39,544 bases of DNA from contig JAHWKU010000017.1 of NCBI GenBank assembly GCA_019347715.1, positions 1-39,544 on the forward strand, written 5' to 3'. The translations under genes and the position numbers were made by a program. Below, in pieces: positions 15,945 to 23,846 of this stretch. Within the stretch, counting starts at the first letter, position 1, and every line of letters starts with the position of its first letter. The stretch comes from Actinomycetota bacterium. Lineage in GTDB: Bacteria > Actinomycetota > CADDZG01 > JAHWKV01. Below the pieces are notes generated by a model. That model was not told the origin of the DNA. It was given only the letters and a program-made list of their open reading frames with translations, and ran no database searches.

Positions 15945-17378
15945 ATGCCGGAGACCACCACTAAGACAGGATCGAGCGGCCTGGACCGTTACTTCAAGAT
16001 CACCGAGCGCGGGTCGAACGTCAGAACCGAGGTCATCGCAGGCTTCACGACCTTCATGACGATGGCCTACATCCTGTTCGTCAACCCCTCCATTCTTGGC
16101 GCAATCCCGGACAGAAACGGAACTACGCTGGCGTTTCCGCTAGTTCTGACCGTCACGGCATTGGCCGCCGGAGTAAACACCCTGGCCATGGGGCTGTACG
16201 CCCGATATCCGTTCGCCATCGCGGCAGGTCTGGGCCTGAATGCGGTCGTCGCTTTCCAGCTCGTCGGCGGCAACTTGCTTACTTGGCCCGAGGCTATGGG
16301 CGTCATCGTCCTCGAAGGAATCATCATCACGATCCTCGTGCTGACCGGCTTTCGCGAAGCCGTGATGAACGCGATCCCGCTGCCTTTGAAGCAGGCGATC
16401 GGAGTTGGTATCGGCCTGTTCATCGCGATCATCGGTTTCGTGAACGGCGGTTTTGCTTCGATGAGCGGAGTCGAGACAGCGCCGTTAACGCTCGGTACCG
16501 GAGGCGAGCTGCATGGCTGGAAGGTGACCATCTTCGTGATCGGTCTTCTCTTCACCGCATTTCTCGTTGCCCGCAAGGTCAAGGGAGCGCTTCTCATCGG
16601 CATCCTGGCGACAACCGTCTTCTCGGTGGTGGTCAACGAGTTCTTGTGGGCAGGAACGCTCTACACGGAGCCAGGAGTGGCCCGTTTGCCGAGCGATGTG
16701 ATCTCCTTGCCCGACTTCTCTCTGGTTGGGCAGGTAGATCTGTTCGGTTCGTTCGTGCAGATGGGGGCCATCGCTGCGGTGCTGGCGGTCTTCACCATCA
16801 TGCTGGCCGACTTCTTCGACACCATGGGCACGATCATCGGCCTCGGCGGGGAAGCGGGATTCCTCGACCGCGATGGACGGCTCCCCGGAACCCGCCGGGT
16901 GCTGCTGGTGGACTCGATGGCAGCGGCCGTGGGCGGCCTATTCAGTGCATCGTCGAACACGACCTACATCGAGAGCGCATCGGGGATATCGGAAGGGGGT
17001 CGAACGGGCCTGACGAGCGTCGTCGTTGGCGTTTTGTTCCTGGCTGCGCTCGCGCTTAGCCCTTTGGCAGGAGTGATTCCCCCACAGGCGACCGCACCTG
17101 CTCTCGTCATCGTAGGTTTTCTGATGATGTCGCTGGTACGGGAGATCCCGTGGGACGACTATGAAACCTCCATCCCGGCGTTTCTCATGATGGTGGTAAT
17201 GCCGTTTACCTACTCGATCACCAACGGGATAGGAGCGGGCTTCATCTCATATGTGGCGATCAAGCTTCTGCGCGGAAAAGGTGGGGAGGTTCACTGGATG
17301 ATGTATGTCTCCGCGCTGGCCTTCCTGGTGTACTTTGCGATCACGGGAGTAAGAGTGCTTCTAGGACTGCAGGGATGA
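15945..17378 (+). CDS. NCS2-family purine (adenine/guanine/hypoxanthine) permease, AzgA-like
   Basis: The 477-residue integral membrane protein belongs to the nucleobase-ascorbate/NCS2 transporters, AzgA/GhxP branch. It opens with LDRYFKITERGSNVRTEVIAGF and TTFMTMAYILFVNPSILG, a hallmark of that branch. Further markers are the long GLNAVVAF segment, FFDTMGTIIGLGGEAGF (substrate-site helix) and SASSNTTYIESASGISEGGRTG. About 12-14 hydrophobic helices are visible. It should import purine bases with protons. The ATG follows GGAGG at 15934-15938. The last four bases (ATGA) overlap the start of the ridA-like gene, so the two are translated together. Confidence 0.93.
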   Translation: MPETTTKTGSSGLDRYFKITERGSNVRTEVIAGFTTFMTMAYILFVNPSILGAIPDRNGTTLAFPLVLTVTALAAGVNTLAMGLYARYPFAIAAGLGLNAVVAFQLVGGNLLTWPEAMGVIVLEGIIITILVLTGFREAVMNAIPLPLKQAIGVGIGLFIAIIGFVNGGFASMSGVETAPLTLGTGGELHGWKVTIFVIGLLFTAFLVARKVKGALLIGILATTVFSVVVNEFLWAGTLYTEPGVARLPSDVISLPDFSLVGQVDLFGSFVQMGAIAAVLAVFTIMLADFFDTMGTIIGLGGEAGFLDRDGRLPGTRRVLLVDSMAAAVGGLFSASSNTTYIESASGISEGGRTGLTSVVVGVLFLAALALSPLAGVIPPQATAPALVIVGFLMMSLVREIPWDDYETSIPAFLMMVVMPFTYSITNGIGAGFISYVAIKLLRGKGGEVHWMMYVSALAFLVYFAITGVRVLLGLQG

Positions 17379-17755
17379 AAGAACAAGTCTCAACCGACGG
17401 TGCTCCCAAGGCCATTGGGCCCTATTCGCAAGCGATCCGGTCTGGGGATCTGCTCTTCTGCTCCGGCCAGGTCGCTCTCGACCCAGCCACCGGCGAGCTC
17501 ATCGACGGTGGCGTTGAAGAACAGACCGAGCAGGCCCTGAAGAATCTCACTGCAGTGGTGAAGGCGGCGGGAGCTTCCCTGGACGCGGTCGTGAAGACGA
17601 CCGTCTTTCTTGCGTCGATGGACGACTTTGCGGCAATGAACCAGGTCTACGAGCGCCACTTTGAAGGCGTGGCTCCGGCCCGCAGCACCATTGCCGTAAA
17701 GACCCTGCCGAAGAATGCCCTGGTCGAAATCGAAGCGATTGCCCGGCTGGGCTGA
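17375..17755 (+). CDS. ridA: RidA-family enamine/imine deaminase
   Basis: The 126-residue protein is a full-length RidA/YjgF/UK114 homolog. It has AIGPYSQAI (about 13-21), LLFCSGQVALDP (about 26-37), VVKTTVFLASMDDFAAMN and the signature PARSTIAVKTLPKNALVEIEAIA. Arg103 and Glu120 correspond to the catalytic or substrate-binding Arg and Glu of the deaminase group. RidA hydrolyses reactive 2-aminoacrylate and other enamines released by PLP enzymes. Its ATGA overlap with the purine permease gene implies a shared transcript. Some relatives act in purine or pyrimidine breakdown, which would fit, but that is inference. Confidence 0.93.
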   Translation: MKEQVSTDGAPKAIGPYSQAIRSGDLLFCSGQVALDPATGELIDGGVEEQTEQALKNLTAVVKAAGASLDAVVKTTVFLASMDDFAAMNQVYERHFEGVAPARSTIAVKTLPKNALVEIEAIARLG

Positions 17756-17762
17756 CGCCCGA

Positions 17763-17948
17763 CTAGCGCCCGGGCCCTCTCTTGATCACCAGCATCAAAA
17801 CCCCTGCAGCGATCATTCCGAGGCCCAGCCACCCCCACATAGGGGCCCGGTCCATGAATGATCCGGTGTCGGCGACGCCGAAACCCTGAACGGTCCATAC
17901 CGCACCGACCAGGATCAGGACGACGGCCACTCCCTTCGAAAGGATCAT
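17763..17948 (-). CDS. Small two-helix membrane protein, unknown function
   Basis: A 61-residue protein with two hydrophobic segments (about 6-22 and 38-55) separated by a short loop containing DTGSFMD. It ends with the basic tail KRGPGR. The pattern LILVGAVWTVQGFGV followed by a Trp-Gly turn and a second helix occurs in many actinobacterial small membrane proteins without known function. It lies 7 bases from the convergent RidA stop. The upstream region is shared with the divergent hydrolase gene. Confidence 0.7.
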   Translation of the reverse strand: MILSKGVAVVLILVGAVWTVQGFGVADTGSFMDRAPMWGWLGLGMIAAGVLMLVIKRGPGR

Positions 17949-17978
17949 TGCAGGAACATAGCGCTTCGCACGGATAAT
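17948..17978 (+). promoter_or_regulatory. Candidate leaderless promoter of the secreted hydrolase gene
   Basis: TTGCAG at 17948-17953 and GATAAT at 17973-17978 are separated by 19 bases. The ATG at 17985 begins 6 bases after the -10 hexamer, where transcription would normally start. No Shine-Dalgarno is required or visible. Confidence 0.45.
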
Positions 17979-17984
17979 GGGGGC

Positions 17985-18689
17985 ATGGGGCAGTACCGTC
18001 TAGACCGGGTCAAGTGGTTGGTCCTTGGTGTCATCCTGGCCGTTGGATTCCTCTCCGTGCCACGGACTCTGCGGGCATCACCAAGCCAATCCGAGCCGCG
18101 CTTTTCGGTCGCGGCCCCCGAGTTCGATCCACGCATCCCTCTGACCGTTGTCGTAAGAGGATGGCTTTGGGACCCCGACAGCCGGAAGGGCACTCCTGAT
18201 TTGGTCGTCTTCCCATCTCAGCTGAATGGTCACCTGGAGAGCAGACACAGTCTGTCGACTGAGATCGTGCAGTGGGATTGGAGCCGCCTTCCAGCAGATG
18301 TCTTCGCCGCCAGAAAGGAGCTCGGTCTATACGCGAGGTCTGCGGGCGAGCGCGCAGCTGAAGTGGGCCGCTGCGTGAACTTCGTAGGACATTCTGCCGG
18401 AGCCGCGCTGGTCTTTAGCGTTGCGGCCGATGGAAACCGGATGGGATACATGGGGACTCTGGGGCTGCCAACCCTTGGCCGGGGAAAGCCCTCTTCGGTG
18501 ACCAGATGGGCGAACTTCTACACCACGAGTCATTCCGAGGACGTTGCGGGACGGGCATGGGCAGCGCGAATGGGGGCCGACGTCAACGTTGACCTGCAGA
18601 TGCCACACCGAGATTTCTGGGAATCCGATGAAGCTGCTCGCATCACCGCCGACGGAATCGCGGCTGCGTGGACTGAATGCAACCCGTAG
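17985..18689 (+). CDS. Secreted or membrane-anchored alpha/beta hydrolase (lipase-like)
   Basis: The 234-residue protein starts with a signal or anchor helix (about 9-25). The mature region has a strand IPLTVVVRGW and a nucleophile elbow VNFVGHSAGAALVF (GHSAG, Ser near residue 137). This is followed by further strand/helix pairs and a late His in MPHRDFW (about 206), a good candidate for the triad histidine. These match a small alpha/beta hydrolase of the lipase or esterase type acting outside the cytoplasm. An acid residue of the triad cannot be assigned by eye. The substrate is unknown. It lies convergent to the glycosyltransferase gene. Confidence 0.75.
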   Translation: MGQYRLDRVKWLVLGVILAVGFLSVPRTLRASPSQSEPRFSVAAPEFDPRIPLTVVVRGWLWDPDSRKGTPDLVVFPSQLNGHLESRHSLSTEIVQWDWSRLPADVFAARKELGLYARSAGERAAEVGRCVNFVGHSAGAALVFSVAADGNRMGYMGTLGLPTLGRGKPSSVTRWANFYTTSHSEDVAGRAWAARMGADVNVDLQMPHRDFWESDEAARITADGIAAAWTECNP

Positions 18690-18693
18690 AGAG

Positions 18694-19812
18694 TCATCGG
18701 GTGTGTTTTTCGAGAGTCTTTCTGAATCGTAGATAGAAGCGTTCCCAGGTGAATTCGTTCATCACGCGCTCGCGTCCTCGTTGCCCCATCTTCTTGGCGC
18801 GCGCCGGATCGTCCAGAAGATCGATCAACGCCTCGGCCACCGACTCCACACTTCGGCCGTCGACCAGCAGGCCCGTCTCATCATGGAGAACCGCGTCGCG
18901 AGCGCCCCCGGCATCACCTGCGACTGAGGGAACTCCTGCGGCCGCGGCTTCCAGGAATACGATCCCAAAGCCTTCCGTTTCGAGGCCCCCGAAGCGCTCG
19001 CGCACGGGCATGCAAAAGATGTCTGCCGATGCGAAGAAAGCCGGCACCTCGTCCCATGGTTGTCCTCCGGCGAAGGTGACTTGGTCGGTGAGTCCGTTTT
19101 CGTTCGACCTGTGAAGCAGCTTCTTCAGTTCCGGCCCGTCTCCAACGTATAGAAGATGGGCACCGGGATGGCGCTCTGCGACTCGCTCGAACGCTTTCAT
19201 CAAAGTGACCGCGCCTTTCCGCGCGACGAGCCGTCCGACATAGAGAATCACGGGGCCCCCGCTTGGGGAGGTGAAAGCCGGCTGCTCGTTGATCAGAAAG
19301 CGCGCGGGGTCGATCCCTGGGGGGACGGGGACGATAGGGGGGCGATCTGGAAAAACCTTTTTCACTTCACCCTCTAGGTATCCGGCGTATGGAAGGATCA
19401 CAGCCGCATTTTTGAGCGCTCTTCGGAGCATCTGCCTACCTACGGGAAGCGATGCCGGCAGGACAAACTCTGCCCCGTTGACCGTCACCGCGTATGGAAC
19501 TCCAAGGCTCCGCAATAGCTTTGGTCCCAACAGGCCAAGAGGAAGGGCGGTAGAGAAGTGAACGACGTCGATGTTTCGGTCTCGAATCAGCTGCAGCGTC
19601 TTTCGAAGAAGAAGCCGAGTGGGTAGCAGCGTCCCGACAGGCTCCCGTACGACTTCGAAATCAAGCCCTGCGTCGTACTCCTTGGCCCCCTCCGTCCAGC
19701 GAGTGAGCACGGTGATCCGGTCGGGTTCCCAACGGCTGGCCAGCGAGATGACGTAGTTCTCGATACCGCCTACGGTGGGCGGAAAGTCGTTGGTTATCTC
19801 GAGTAGTCGCAC
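18694..19812 (-). CDS. Family 4 glycosyltransferase, PimB-like mannosyltransferase candidate
   Basis: The 372-residue GT-B enzyme has the N-terminal acceptor domain start LLEITNDFPPTVGGIENYV. The C-terminal donor domain contains ILYVGRLVARKGAVTLMKAF, LLYVGDGPELKKL and the EX7E region in LETEGFGIVFLEAAAAGVPSVAG. The opening and the EGFGIVFLEA block resemble mycobacterial PimB-type phosphatidylinositol mannosyltransferases, which act on the inner face of the membrane with GDP-mannose. That subfamily call is tentative, since many GT4 enzymes share these features. Start is GTG at 19812. No other cell-envelope genes are adjacent except the divergent aquaporin. Confidence 0.85.
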   Translation of the reverse strand: MRLLEITNDFPPTVGGIENYVISLASRWEPDRITVLTRWTEGAKEYDAGLDFEVVREPVGTLLPTRLLLRKTLQLIRDRNIDVVHFSTALPLGLLGPKLLRSLGVPYAVTVNGAEFVLPASLPVGRQMLRRALKNAAVILPYAGYLEGEVKKVFPDRPPIVPVPPGIDPARFLINEQPAFTSPSGGPVILYVGRLVARKGAVTLMKAFERVAERHPGAHLLYVGDGPELKKLLHRSNENGLTDQVTFAGGQPWDEVPAFFASADIFCMPVRERFGGLETEGFGIVFLEAAAAGVPSVAGDAGGARDAVLHDETGLLVDGRSVESVAEALIDLLDDPARAKKMGQRGRERVMNEFTWERFYLRFRKTLEKHTR

Positions 19813-19835
19813 GGCGGACGAGTTTAGTTGCCTCC

Positions 19836-19864
19836 TTGGGATAGGGCGGCTGTGATGCTAGATT
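19836..19864 (+). promoter_or_regulatory. Predicted promoter of the aquaporin gene
   Basis: TTGGGA at 19836-19841 and TAGATT at 19859-19864 are 17 bases apart, and TGC precedes the -10 (extended -10). The leader would be about 27 bases and carries AGGAG before the GTG start. Confidence 0.6.
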
Positions 19865-19897
19865 CGCTCCGACGCCTACCCCGACAGGAGAGTAATC

Positions 19898-20947
19898 GTG
19901 AGGAAATACATCGCAGAGTTCATTGCAGTCTTCTTCCTGGTGTTTGTGGGAGCAGGCTCGATCGTGGCCGACACCTATCTGTCCAGCCTTAGGGTGGTCG
20001 ACTCATTTGGCCTGCTCGGCATAGCTTTTGCCCACGGCCTGGCCCTTGCGATGGCTATAGCGGCCGTTGGGCATATCTCCGGGGGCCACGTGAACCCGGC
20101 AATCTCGATAGCGATGTGGGTGTCGCGGAGGCTGTCGCTCAAGGACCTCGGCGGCTACATTGGGTTCCAGATGGCGGGAGCCGTCGCGGCTGCGGGGGCC
20201 TTAAAGCTGGTTGCTCCAAGACAGCTATACGAATCGTTCACTTCGCTCGGGGTTCCGGGACTCGCCGAAGAAGTGAACATGTTCAACGGCATTGCCTTCG
20301 AAGCGATTCTCACTTTCTTCCTGGCATTCGTGATCTGGGGTGTCGCCGTCGACCGCAGAGGGCCGGCTTCCATCGCACCTCTTGCTATCGGCCTCACCGT
20401 CACGTTCGCAATTCTTGGAGGCGGAGCCTTCGTTGGCGCCGCTTTGAATCCAGCTAGATGGTTCGGCCCTGCGCTCGTCGCCGGAAGCTGGGACAACTTC
20501 CTTGTATGGATAGTCGGTCCCATCCTCGGTGCTCTTCTTGCATCGCTCGTATACGAGACATTCCTTTTGACCGACGACGACGAAGAAGTCGAAGTGACCG
20601 TCGCGATGGAGATGGACGACGACCTGGATGATTTCGAAGACGAAGTGTCTCCCGCGCACGTACCGCATCAGACGAGAGCGCAGGAGCCGGTGCCCCCGGC
20701 CCCGGAGTCGGCGTATTCCACTACCCCGACACCTCCGGAGGCCGGATTCGCGGACAGACCGTCGGCCCCGCCGCCTCCTCCGGCAGCTCCGAGAGTGGAA
20801 CAGCCGCCCCCGCCGCCTCCACCGTCGGAACCAAGACCATCGGAACCCAGATTCGATGAGCCCGACCAGCGACGCGACGATTTTTCGGCTGACTCCGACG
20901 AAGACACCGAACAGCGGCGGACCGACGGCGGGGAGCCATTGCCGTAG
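19898..20947 (+). CDS. Aquaporin/MIP channel with long acidic, proline-rich C-terminal tail
   Basis: Residues 1-225 form a standard six-helix MIP channel with both half-helix motifs: HVNPAIS (NPA at 66-68) and LNPARWFGP (NPA at 184-186). Aligned to E. coli AqpZ by the conserved blocks, the selectivity-filter residues are His46, Ile172, Ala181 and Arg187. AqpZ has Phe, His, Thr and Arg. H/I/A/R is a pattern known from plant TIP aquaporins, which pass water, ammonia, urea or hydrogen peroxide. Residues 226-349 are unusual: an Asp/Glu-rich stretch (about 226-249), then runs of Pro (to six or seven in a row) and a charged end. This cytoplasmic tail is probably disordered. Start is GTG with AGGAG. 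The GNAT pseudogene begins 4 bases after the stop. Confidence 0.9.
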   Translation: MRKYIAEFIAVFFLVFVGAGSIVADTYLSSLRVVDSFGLLGIAFAHGLALAMAIAAVGHISGGHVNPAISIAMWVSRRLSLKDLGGYIGFQMAGAVAAAGALKLVAPRQLYESFTSLGVPGLAEEVNMFNGIAFEAILTFFLAFVIWGVAVDRRGPASIAPLAIGLTVTFAILGGGAFVGAALNPARWFGPALVAGSWDNFLVWIVGPILGALLASLVYETFLLTDDDEEVEVTVAMEMDDDLDDFEDEVSPAHVPHQTRAQEPVPPAPESAYSTTPTPPEAGFADRPSAPPPPPAAPRVEQPPPPPPPSEPRPSEPRFDEPDQRRDDFSADSDEDTEQRRTDGGEPLP

Positions 20948-20951
20948 CCCA

Positions 20952-21497
20952 ATGAAAACGGTCCTCGAAACTCTTCCCGCCGGAGAGGGCCGCCTCGTCG
21001 AGATCCGCCCCGCAGAACCAAAAGACGCTCAGGGGTGGATCGACCTGATGAAGAAGGTTGCCGTCGAGGGCCCGCTGATCGCGGTCGAGGAAGTGCAGAT
21101 CCGAAAGGGAGCCCTGGCGAGGTACTTCAGGGGCGGGACGTGGACCGCGCGGCAGGCATATCTGGTCGCGGCCCACGAGTAGTTAGTCGTCGGTCAGCTG
21201 AGCTTAAAGCGCGACCTTGGCATCTACGCCCATCTCGCAGAGCTCGGCATGAGTGTTGACGATGCCTTTCGGGGCCAAGGTATCGGAAGAGCCTTGATAC
21301 GAGCGGGCATCCGGTGGGCGGAGACGTTCGGTGTTGAGAAGCTGACGCTAATGGTTTTCCCTCACAACGAACGGGCGATAAACGTCTACCGTTCGATGGG
21401 GTTCGAAGAAGAAGGGCATCGAAAACGGCACGCCAAACTCTCCTACGGGTATGAGGATCTGGTCGAGATGAGCTACTTCGTCAAGCTCAGGGATTGA
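20952..21497 (+). pseudogene. GNAT-family N-acetyltransferase interrupted by an in-frame TAG
   Basis: One reading frame of 182 codons encodes a complete GNAT protein except for TAG at codon 77 (21180-21182). Before it lie MKTVLETLPAGEG and the acceptor-side domain ending AYLVAAHE. After it come LVVGQLSLKRDLG, the acetyl-CoA loop RGQGIGRALI (Q/RxxGxG/A motif), LTLMVFPHNERAINVYRSMGF and EEEGHRKRH. The stop falls in the strand4/strand5 hairpin, where GNAT proteins normally have a small polar residue. One base change (for example CAG or GAG to TAG) explains it. No in-frame start lies between the TAG and the CoA loop, so reinitiation would lose the fold. It follows the aquaporin gene by 4 bases. 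Recent inactivation, a sequencing error or readthrough are all possible. Confidence 0.85.
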
Positions 21498-22578
21498 TCA
21501 CCGTACGAAGAACGCTTCCCTGCTCGATGGCCTCGAATGCACCGTTGATGTCCTCGAGCCCGCCTTTCTCGGAGATGAGCCCCTCAAGATCGAGCTTACC
21601 CTCGCGCCAGAAGTCGATTAGCTTCGGGAAATCCCTTTCGGGCACCATGTCTCCGAAGTAGGAGCCGATGATGCTCCGTCCCGTGAGAGTAAGGATGGCC
21701 GGTGTGATCTCGATGTTCTGTCCGAAGGGAGCCACACCTACGAAGACGGCATAACCGCCGCGTCTTGCCATCTCGATCGACTGTTCCTGCGTCTTTAGGT
21801 TTCCGATCACTTCGAAGGCATAGTCAACGCCGACTCCGTCCGTGAGCTCTCTTATCGCGGAAGATGCATTAGAACTGGAAGCGTCGACGACATCGGTCGC
21901 TCCAAACTTCTGTGCAGCTTCGAGCTTGGATGCCGAGATGTCGACGGCAATGATCTGTTCGCAATCTGCGATCTTCGCCCCCTGGACTACATTGAGACCG
22001 ACGCCCCCGCAGCCGATGACCGCAACTCTGGACCCGGCCGGCACCTTGCAGGTGTTGAGGACCGCCCCAACGCCGGTTCCCACCGCGCAGCCGATCAAGG
22101 CGGCGGCATCGACCGGAACGTCGTCTGGGATCTTCACCACGGCTTTCTCGTCAAAGACGGCTTCCTCTGCGAAGGTCGCTCCATCGAGTCCGTGAAACAA
22201 GGGAGTGCCACCGATCGACAGACGGCTGGTGCGGTCGGCCATCAGGCCATGCCTTTCGTGCACGTCCTGACAGTGGATGGGCTCGCCGTGAGTGCAGTGC
22301 CAGCATTTTTCGCACGAAGGGATCCACTTGATGATCACGCGGTCGCCTTCCTTCACCCGGCTCACTCCCTCGCCGAGCTCGACCACGGTTCCGGCCCCCT
22401 CGTGGCCTGGGATGCACGGCACGGGAAAGACGAGAGTTCCGTTTCTGGCCGAGAGGTCGGAATGGCAAACCCCTGTGGCCTCGATCTTGACTTTCACCTC
22501 GCCTGCCTTGGGAGGAGCGAGATCGACCTCCTCGACTTTAAGCGGCTCGCCGTAGGAATAAAGGACTGCTGCTTTCAT
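21487..22578 (-). CDS. Zinc-dependent alcohol dehydrogenase (MDR family, class III-like)
   Basis: The 363-residue medium-chain dehydrogenase has catalytic-zinc ligands Cys38 (GVCHSD), His59/Glu60 (GHEGAG) and a Cys in IGCAVGTGVGA. The structural zinc site is Cys89, Cys92, Cys95 and Cys103. The Rossmann motif is VIGCGGVGLNV, followed by VDISASKLEAAQKFGA, which indicates NAD. It resembles class III and NDMA-dependent alcohol dehydrogenases of actinobacteria. I chose ATG 22578 over GTG 22584: the GGAGG at 22588-22584 (minus strand) overlaps that GTG but sits 5 bases before the ATG. The 3' end overlaps the GNAT pseudogene end by 11 bases. It diverges from the acyl-CoA dehydrogenase operon 50 bases away. 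Confidence 0.92.
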   Translation of the reverse strand: MKAAVLYSYGEPLKVEEVDLAPPKAGEVKVKIEATGVCHSDLSARNGTLVFPVPCIPGHEGAGTVVELGEGVSRVKEGDRVIIKWIPSCEKCWHCTHGEPIHCQDVHERHGLMADRTSRLSIGGTPLFHGLDGATFAEEAVFDEKAVVKIPDDVPVDAAALIGCAVGTGVGAVLNTCKVPAGSRVAVIGCGGVGLNVVQGAKIADCEQIIAVDISASKLEAAQKFGATDVVDASSSNASSAIRELTDGVGVDYAFEVIGNLKTQEQSIEMARRGGYAVFVGVAPFGQNIEITPAILTLTGRSIIGSYFGDMVPERDFPKLIDFWREGKLDLEGLISEKGGLEDINGAFEAIEQGSVLRTVINP

Positions 22579-22628
22579 CGCCACCTCCGAGGGTTTGGAT
22601 CGCCAACCCTATCGCGGAGGAAGCGGGC

Positions 22629-23846
22629 GTGAAATATCCTTCGAGCCAGATGGATTACCGAGACTCGCCCCTCGAGGCTGCGTTCAGGCAAGACGTACGC
22701 GCCTGGCTGGAGGAACACCTTCCTGCCTTCAAAGAACGACAGGCTAAATCCGGCTCGTCGCAAGAGCGTCTTTCGATCGCGGCCGACTGGCAGCACGAGC
22801 TATTCAAGGGTGGCTACGGCGCGCTCGGGTGGTCGGATGAGTACGGGGGCCGAGAGGCCAACTCGATCGAGAAATATCTGGTCGTCGAAGAGTCGGCCAA
22901 TCTCGGCGCGCCATGGCATCTCAACATGAGCATCACTCTCGGATGGTGTGCACCTGCCATCGAAGTGTTCGGGACCGCTGAACAAAAGGCGGCACACATC
23001 AGAAAGATGCTCGAAGGAAAAGAGATTTGGTGCCAGATGTTCTCCGAGCCGGACGCCGGAAGCGACCTGGCCGCTCTCAAAACCAGCGCAGTTCGTGATG
23101 GAGACAACTACATCCTGAACGGGCAGAAGGTCTGGTCTTCTGGGGCTCATTGGAGCGAGTGGGGAATCCTCCTCGCGAAGACGAGCGACGAAGGCAAGTA
23201 TCGAAACCTCACCTTTTTCATCGTCGACATGAACACTCCCGGCATCGAAGTGCGGCCGATCAAGCAGATGAGCGGTGAAAGCGATTTCTGCGAGATCTTC
23301 TTCACCGATGCAGTGATCCCGGCCGATTGTGTGGTTGGCACCGAAGGCAACGGGTGGACGGTCGCGATCGCCACGCTCTTGAACGAGAGGGTCGCTCTGT
23401 CCGCGGGCGCGGGGGCCGCCGTGATCGCGGTGCAGGGGCTGGAGCGACTGCTGGAGCTGTCGAAGCGCCTTCCCTATAACGGAGGCGTCGTTGCCGACGA
23501 CTCTTATTTCCGTCAGAAGATCGCCGACATCTGGATCCGCGCTCAGGCAAATCGTCTTACCGCATACCGGGTCCTCACCGCCCAGTTCAAGGGAAAGACT
23601 CCCGGCCCCGAGGCGTCGGTCTTGAAGTTGTCGGGGGACCTCTGGACTCAAGATCTGGCCGATCTCGCCGCTGAGATGCTCGGCGCGAAGATCTCCGCCA
23701 TGTCTGGAAGCACTCTCTCCGAGGACGACGGCAACTGGTCGACGGGAGTGCTCTGGAATCGGGCACTCACGATCGGTGGCGGAACCTCAGAGATTCAAAA
23801 GAACATCATCGCCGAGCGCGTCCTCGGCCTTCCGAAAGGCAAATAA
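22629..23846 (+). CDS. Acyl-CoA dehydrogenase, probable catalytic subunit of a FadE pair
   Basis: The 405-residue flavoprotein has the ACAD signature WCQMFSEPDAGSDLAAL (about 134-150) and the FAD/substrate block NGQKVWSSGAHWSEWG. The C-terminal IGGGTSEIQKNIIAERVLG has Gly at the usual position of the MCAD-type catalytic Glu. Glu253 in LLNERVALSAG lies at the alternative base position used in FadE26-type and isovaleryl-type enzymes. It should oxidise acyl-CoA to enoyl-CoA. GTG start follows GGAGG at 22616-22620. The next gene is a second, different ACAD starting directly after the stop. Such adjacent pairs form alpha2beta2 heterotetramers in mycobacterial sterol side-chain degradation, so a heteromeric enzyme is likely. 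The substrate is not predictable. Confidence 0.92.
   Translation: MKYPSSQMDYRDSPLEAAFRQDVRAWLEEHLPAFKERQAKSGSSQERLSIAADWQHELFKGGYGALGWSDEYGGREANSIEKYLVVEESANLGAPWHLNMSITLGWCAPAIEVFGTAEQKAAHIRKMLEGKEIWCQMFSEPDAGSDLAALKTSAVRDGDNYILNGQKVWSSGAHWSEWGILLAKTSDEGKYRNLTFFIVDMNTPGIEVRPIKQMSGESDFCEIFFTDAVIPADCVVGTEGNGWTVAIATLLNERVALSAGAGAAVIAVQGLERLLELSKRLPYNGGVVADDSYFRQKIADIWIRAQANRLTAYRVLTAQFKGKTPGPEASVLKLSGDLWTQDLADLAAEMLGAKISAMSGSTLSEDDGNWSTGVLWNRALTIGGGTSEIQKNIIAERVLGLPKGK

Noticed and set aside
20760..20830. Proline-codon-rich repeat as a CRISPR or tandem-repeat array
   Set aside because: The periodicity is three bases and stays in frame with the aquaporin tail, so it is coding low-complexity sequence.
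21180..21182. TAG as a recoded pyrrolysine or other amino-acid codon
   Set aside because: Several genes in the window end in TAG, the protein is an ordinary GNAT enzyme, and no specific recoding signal is evident.
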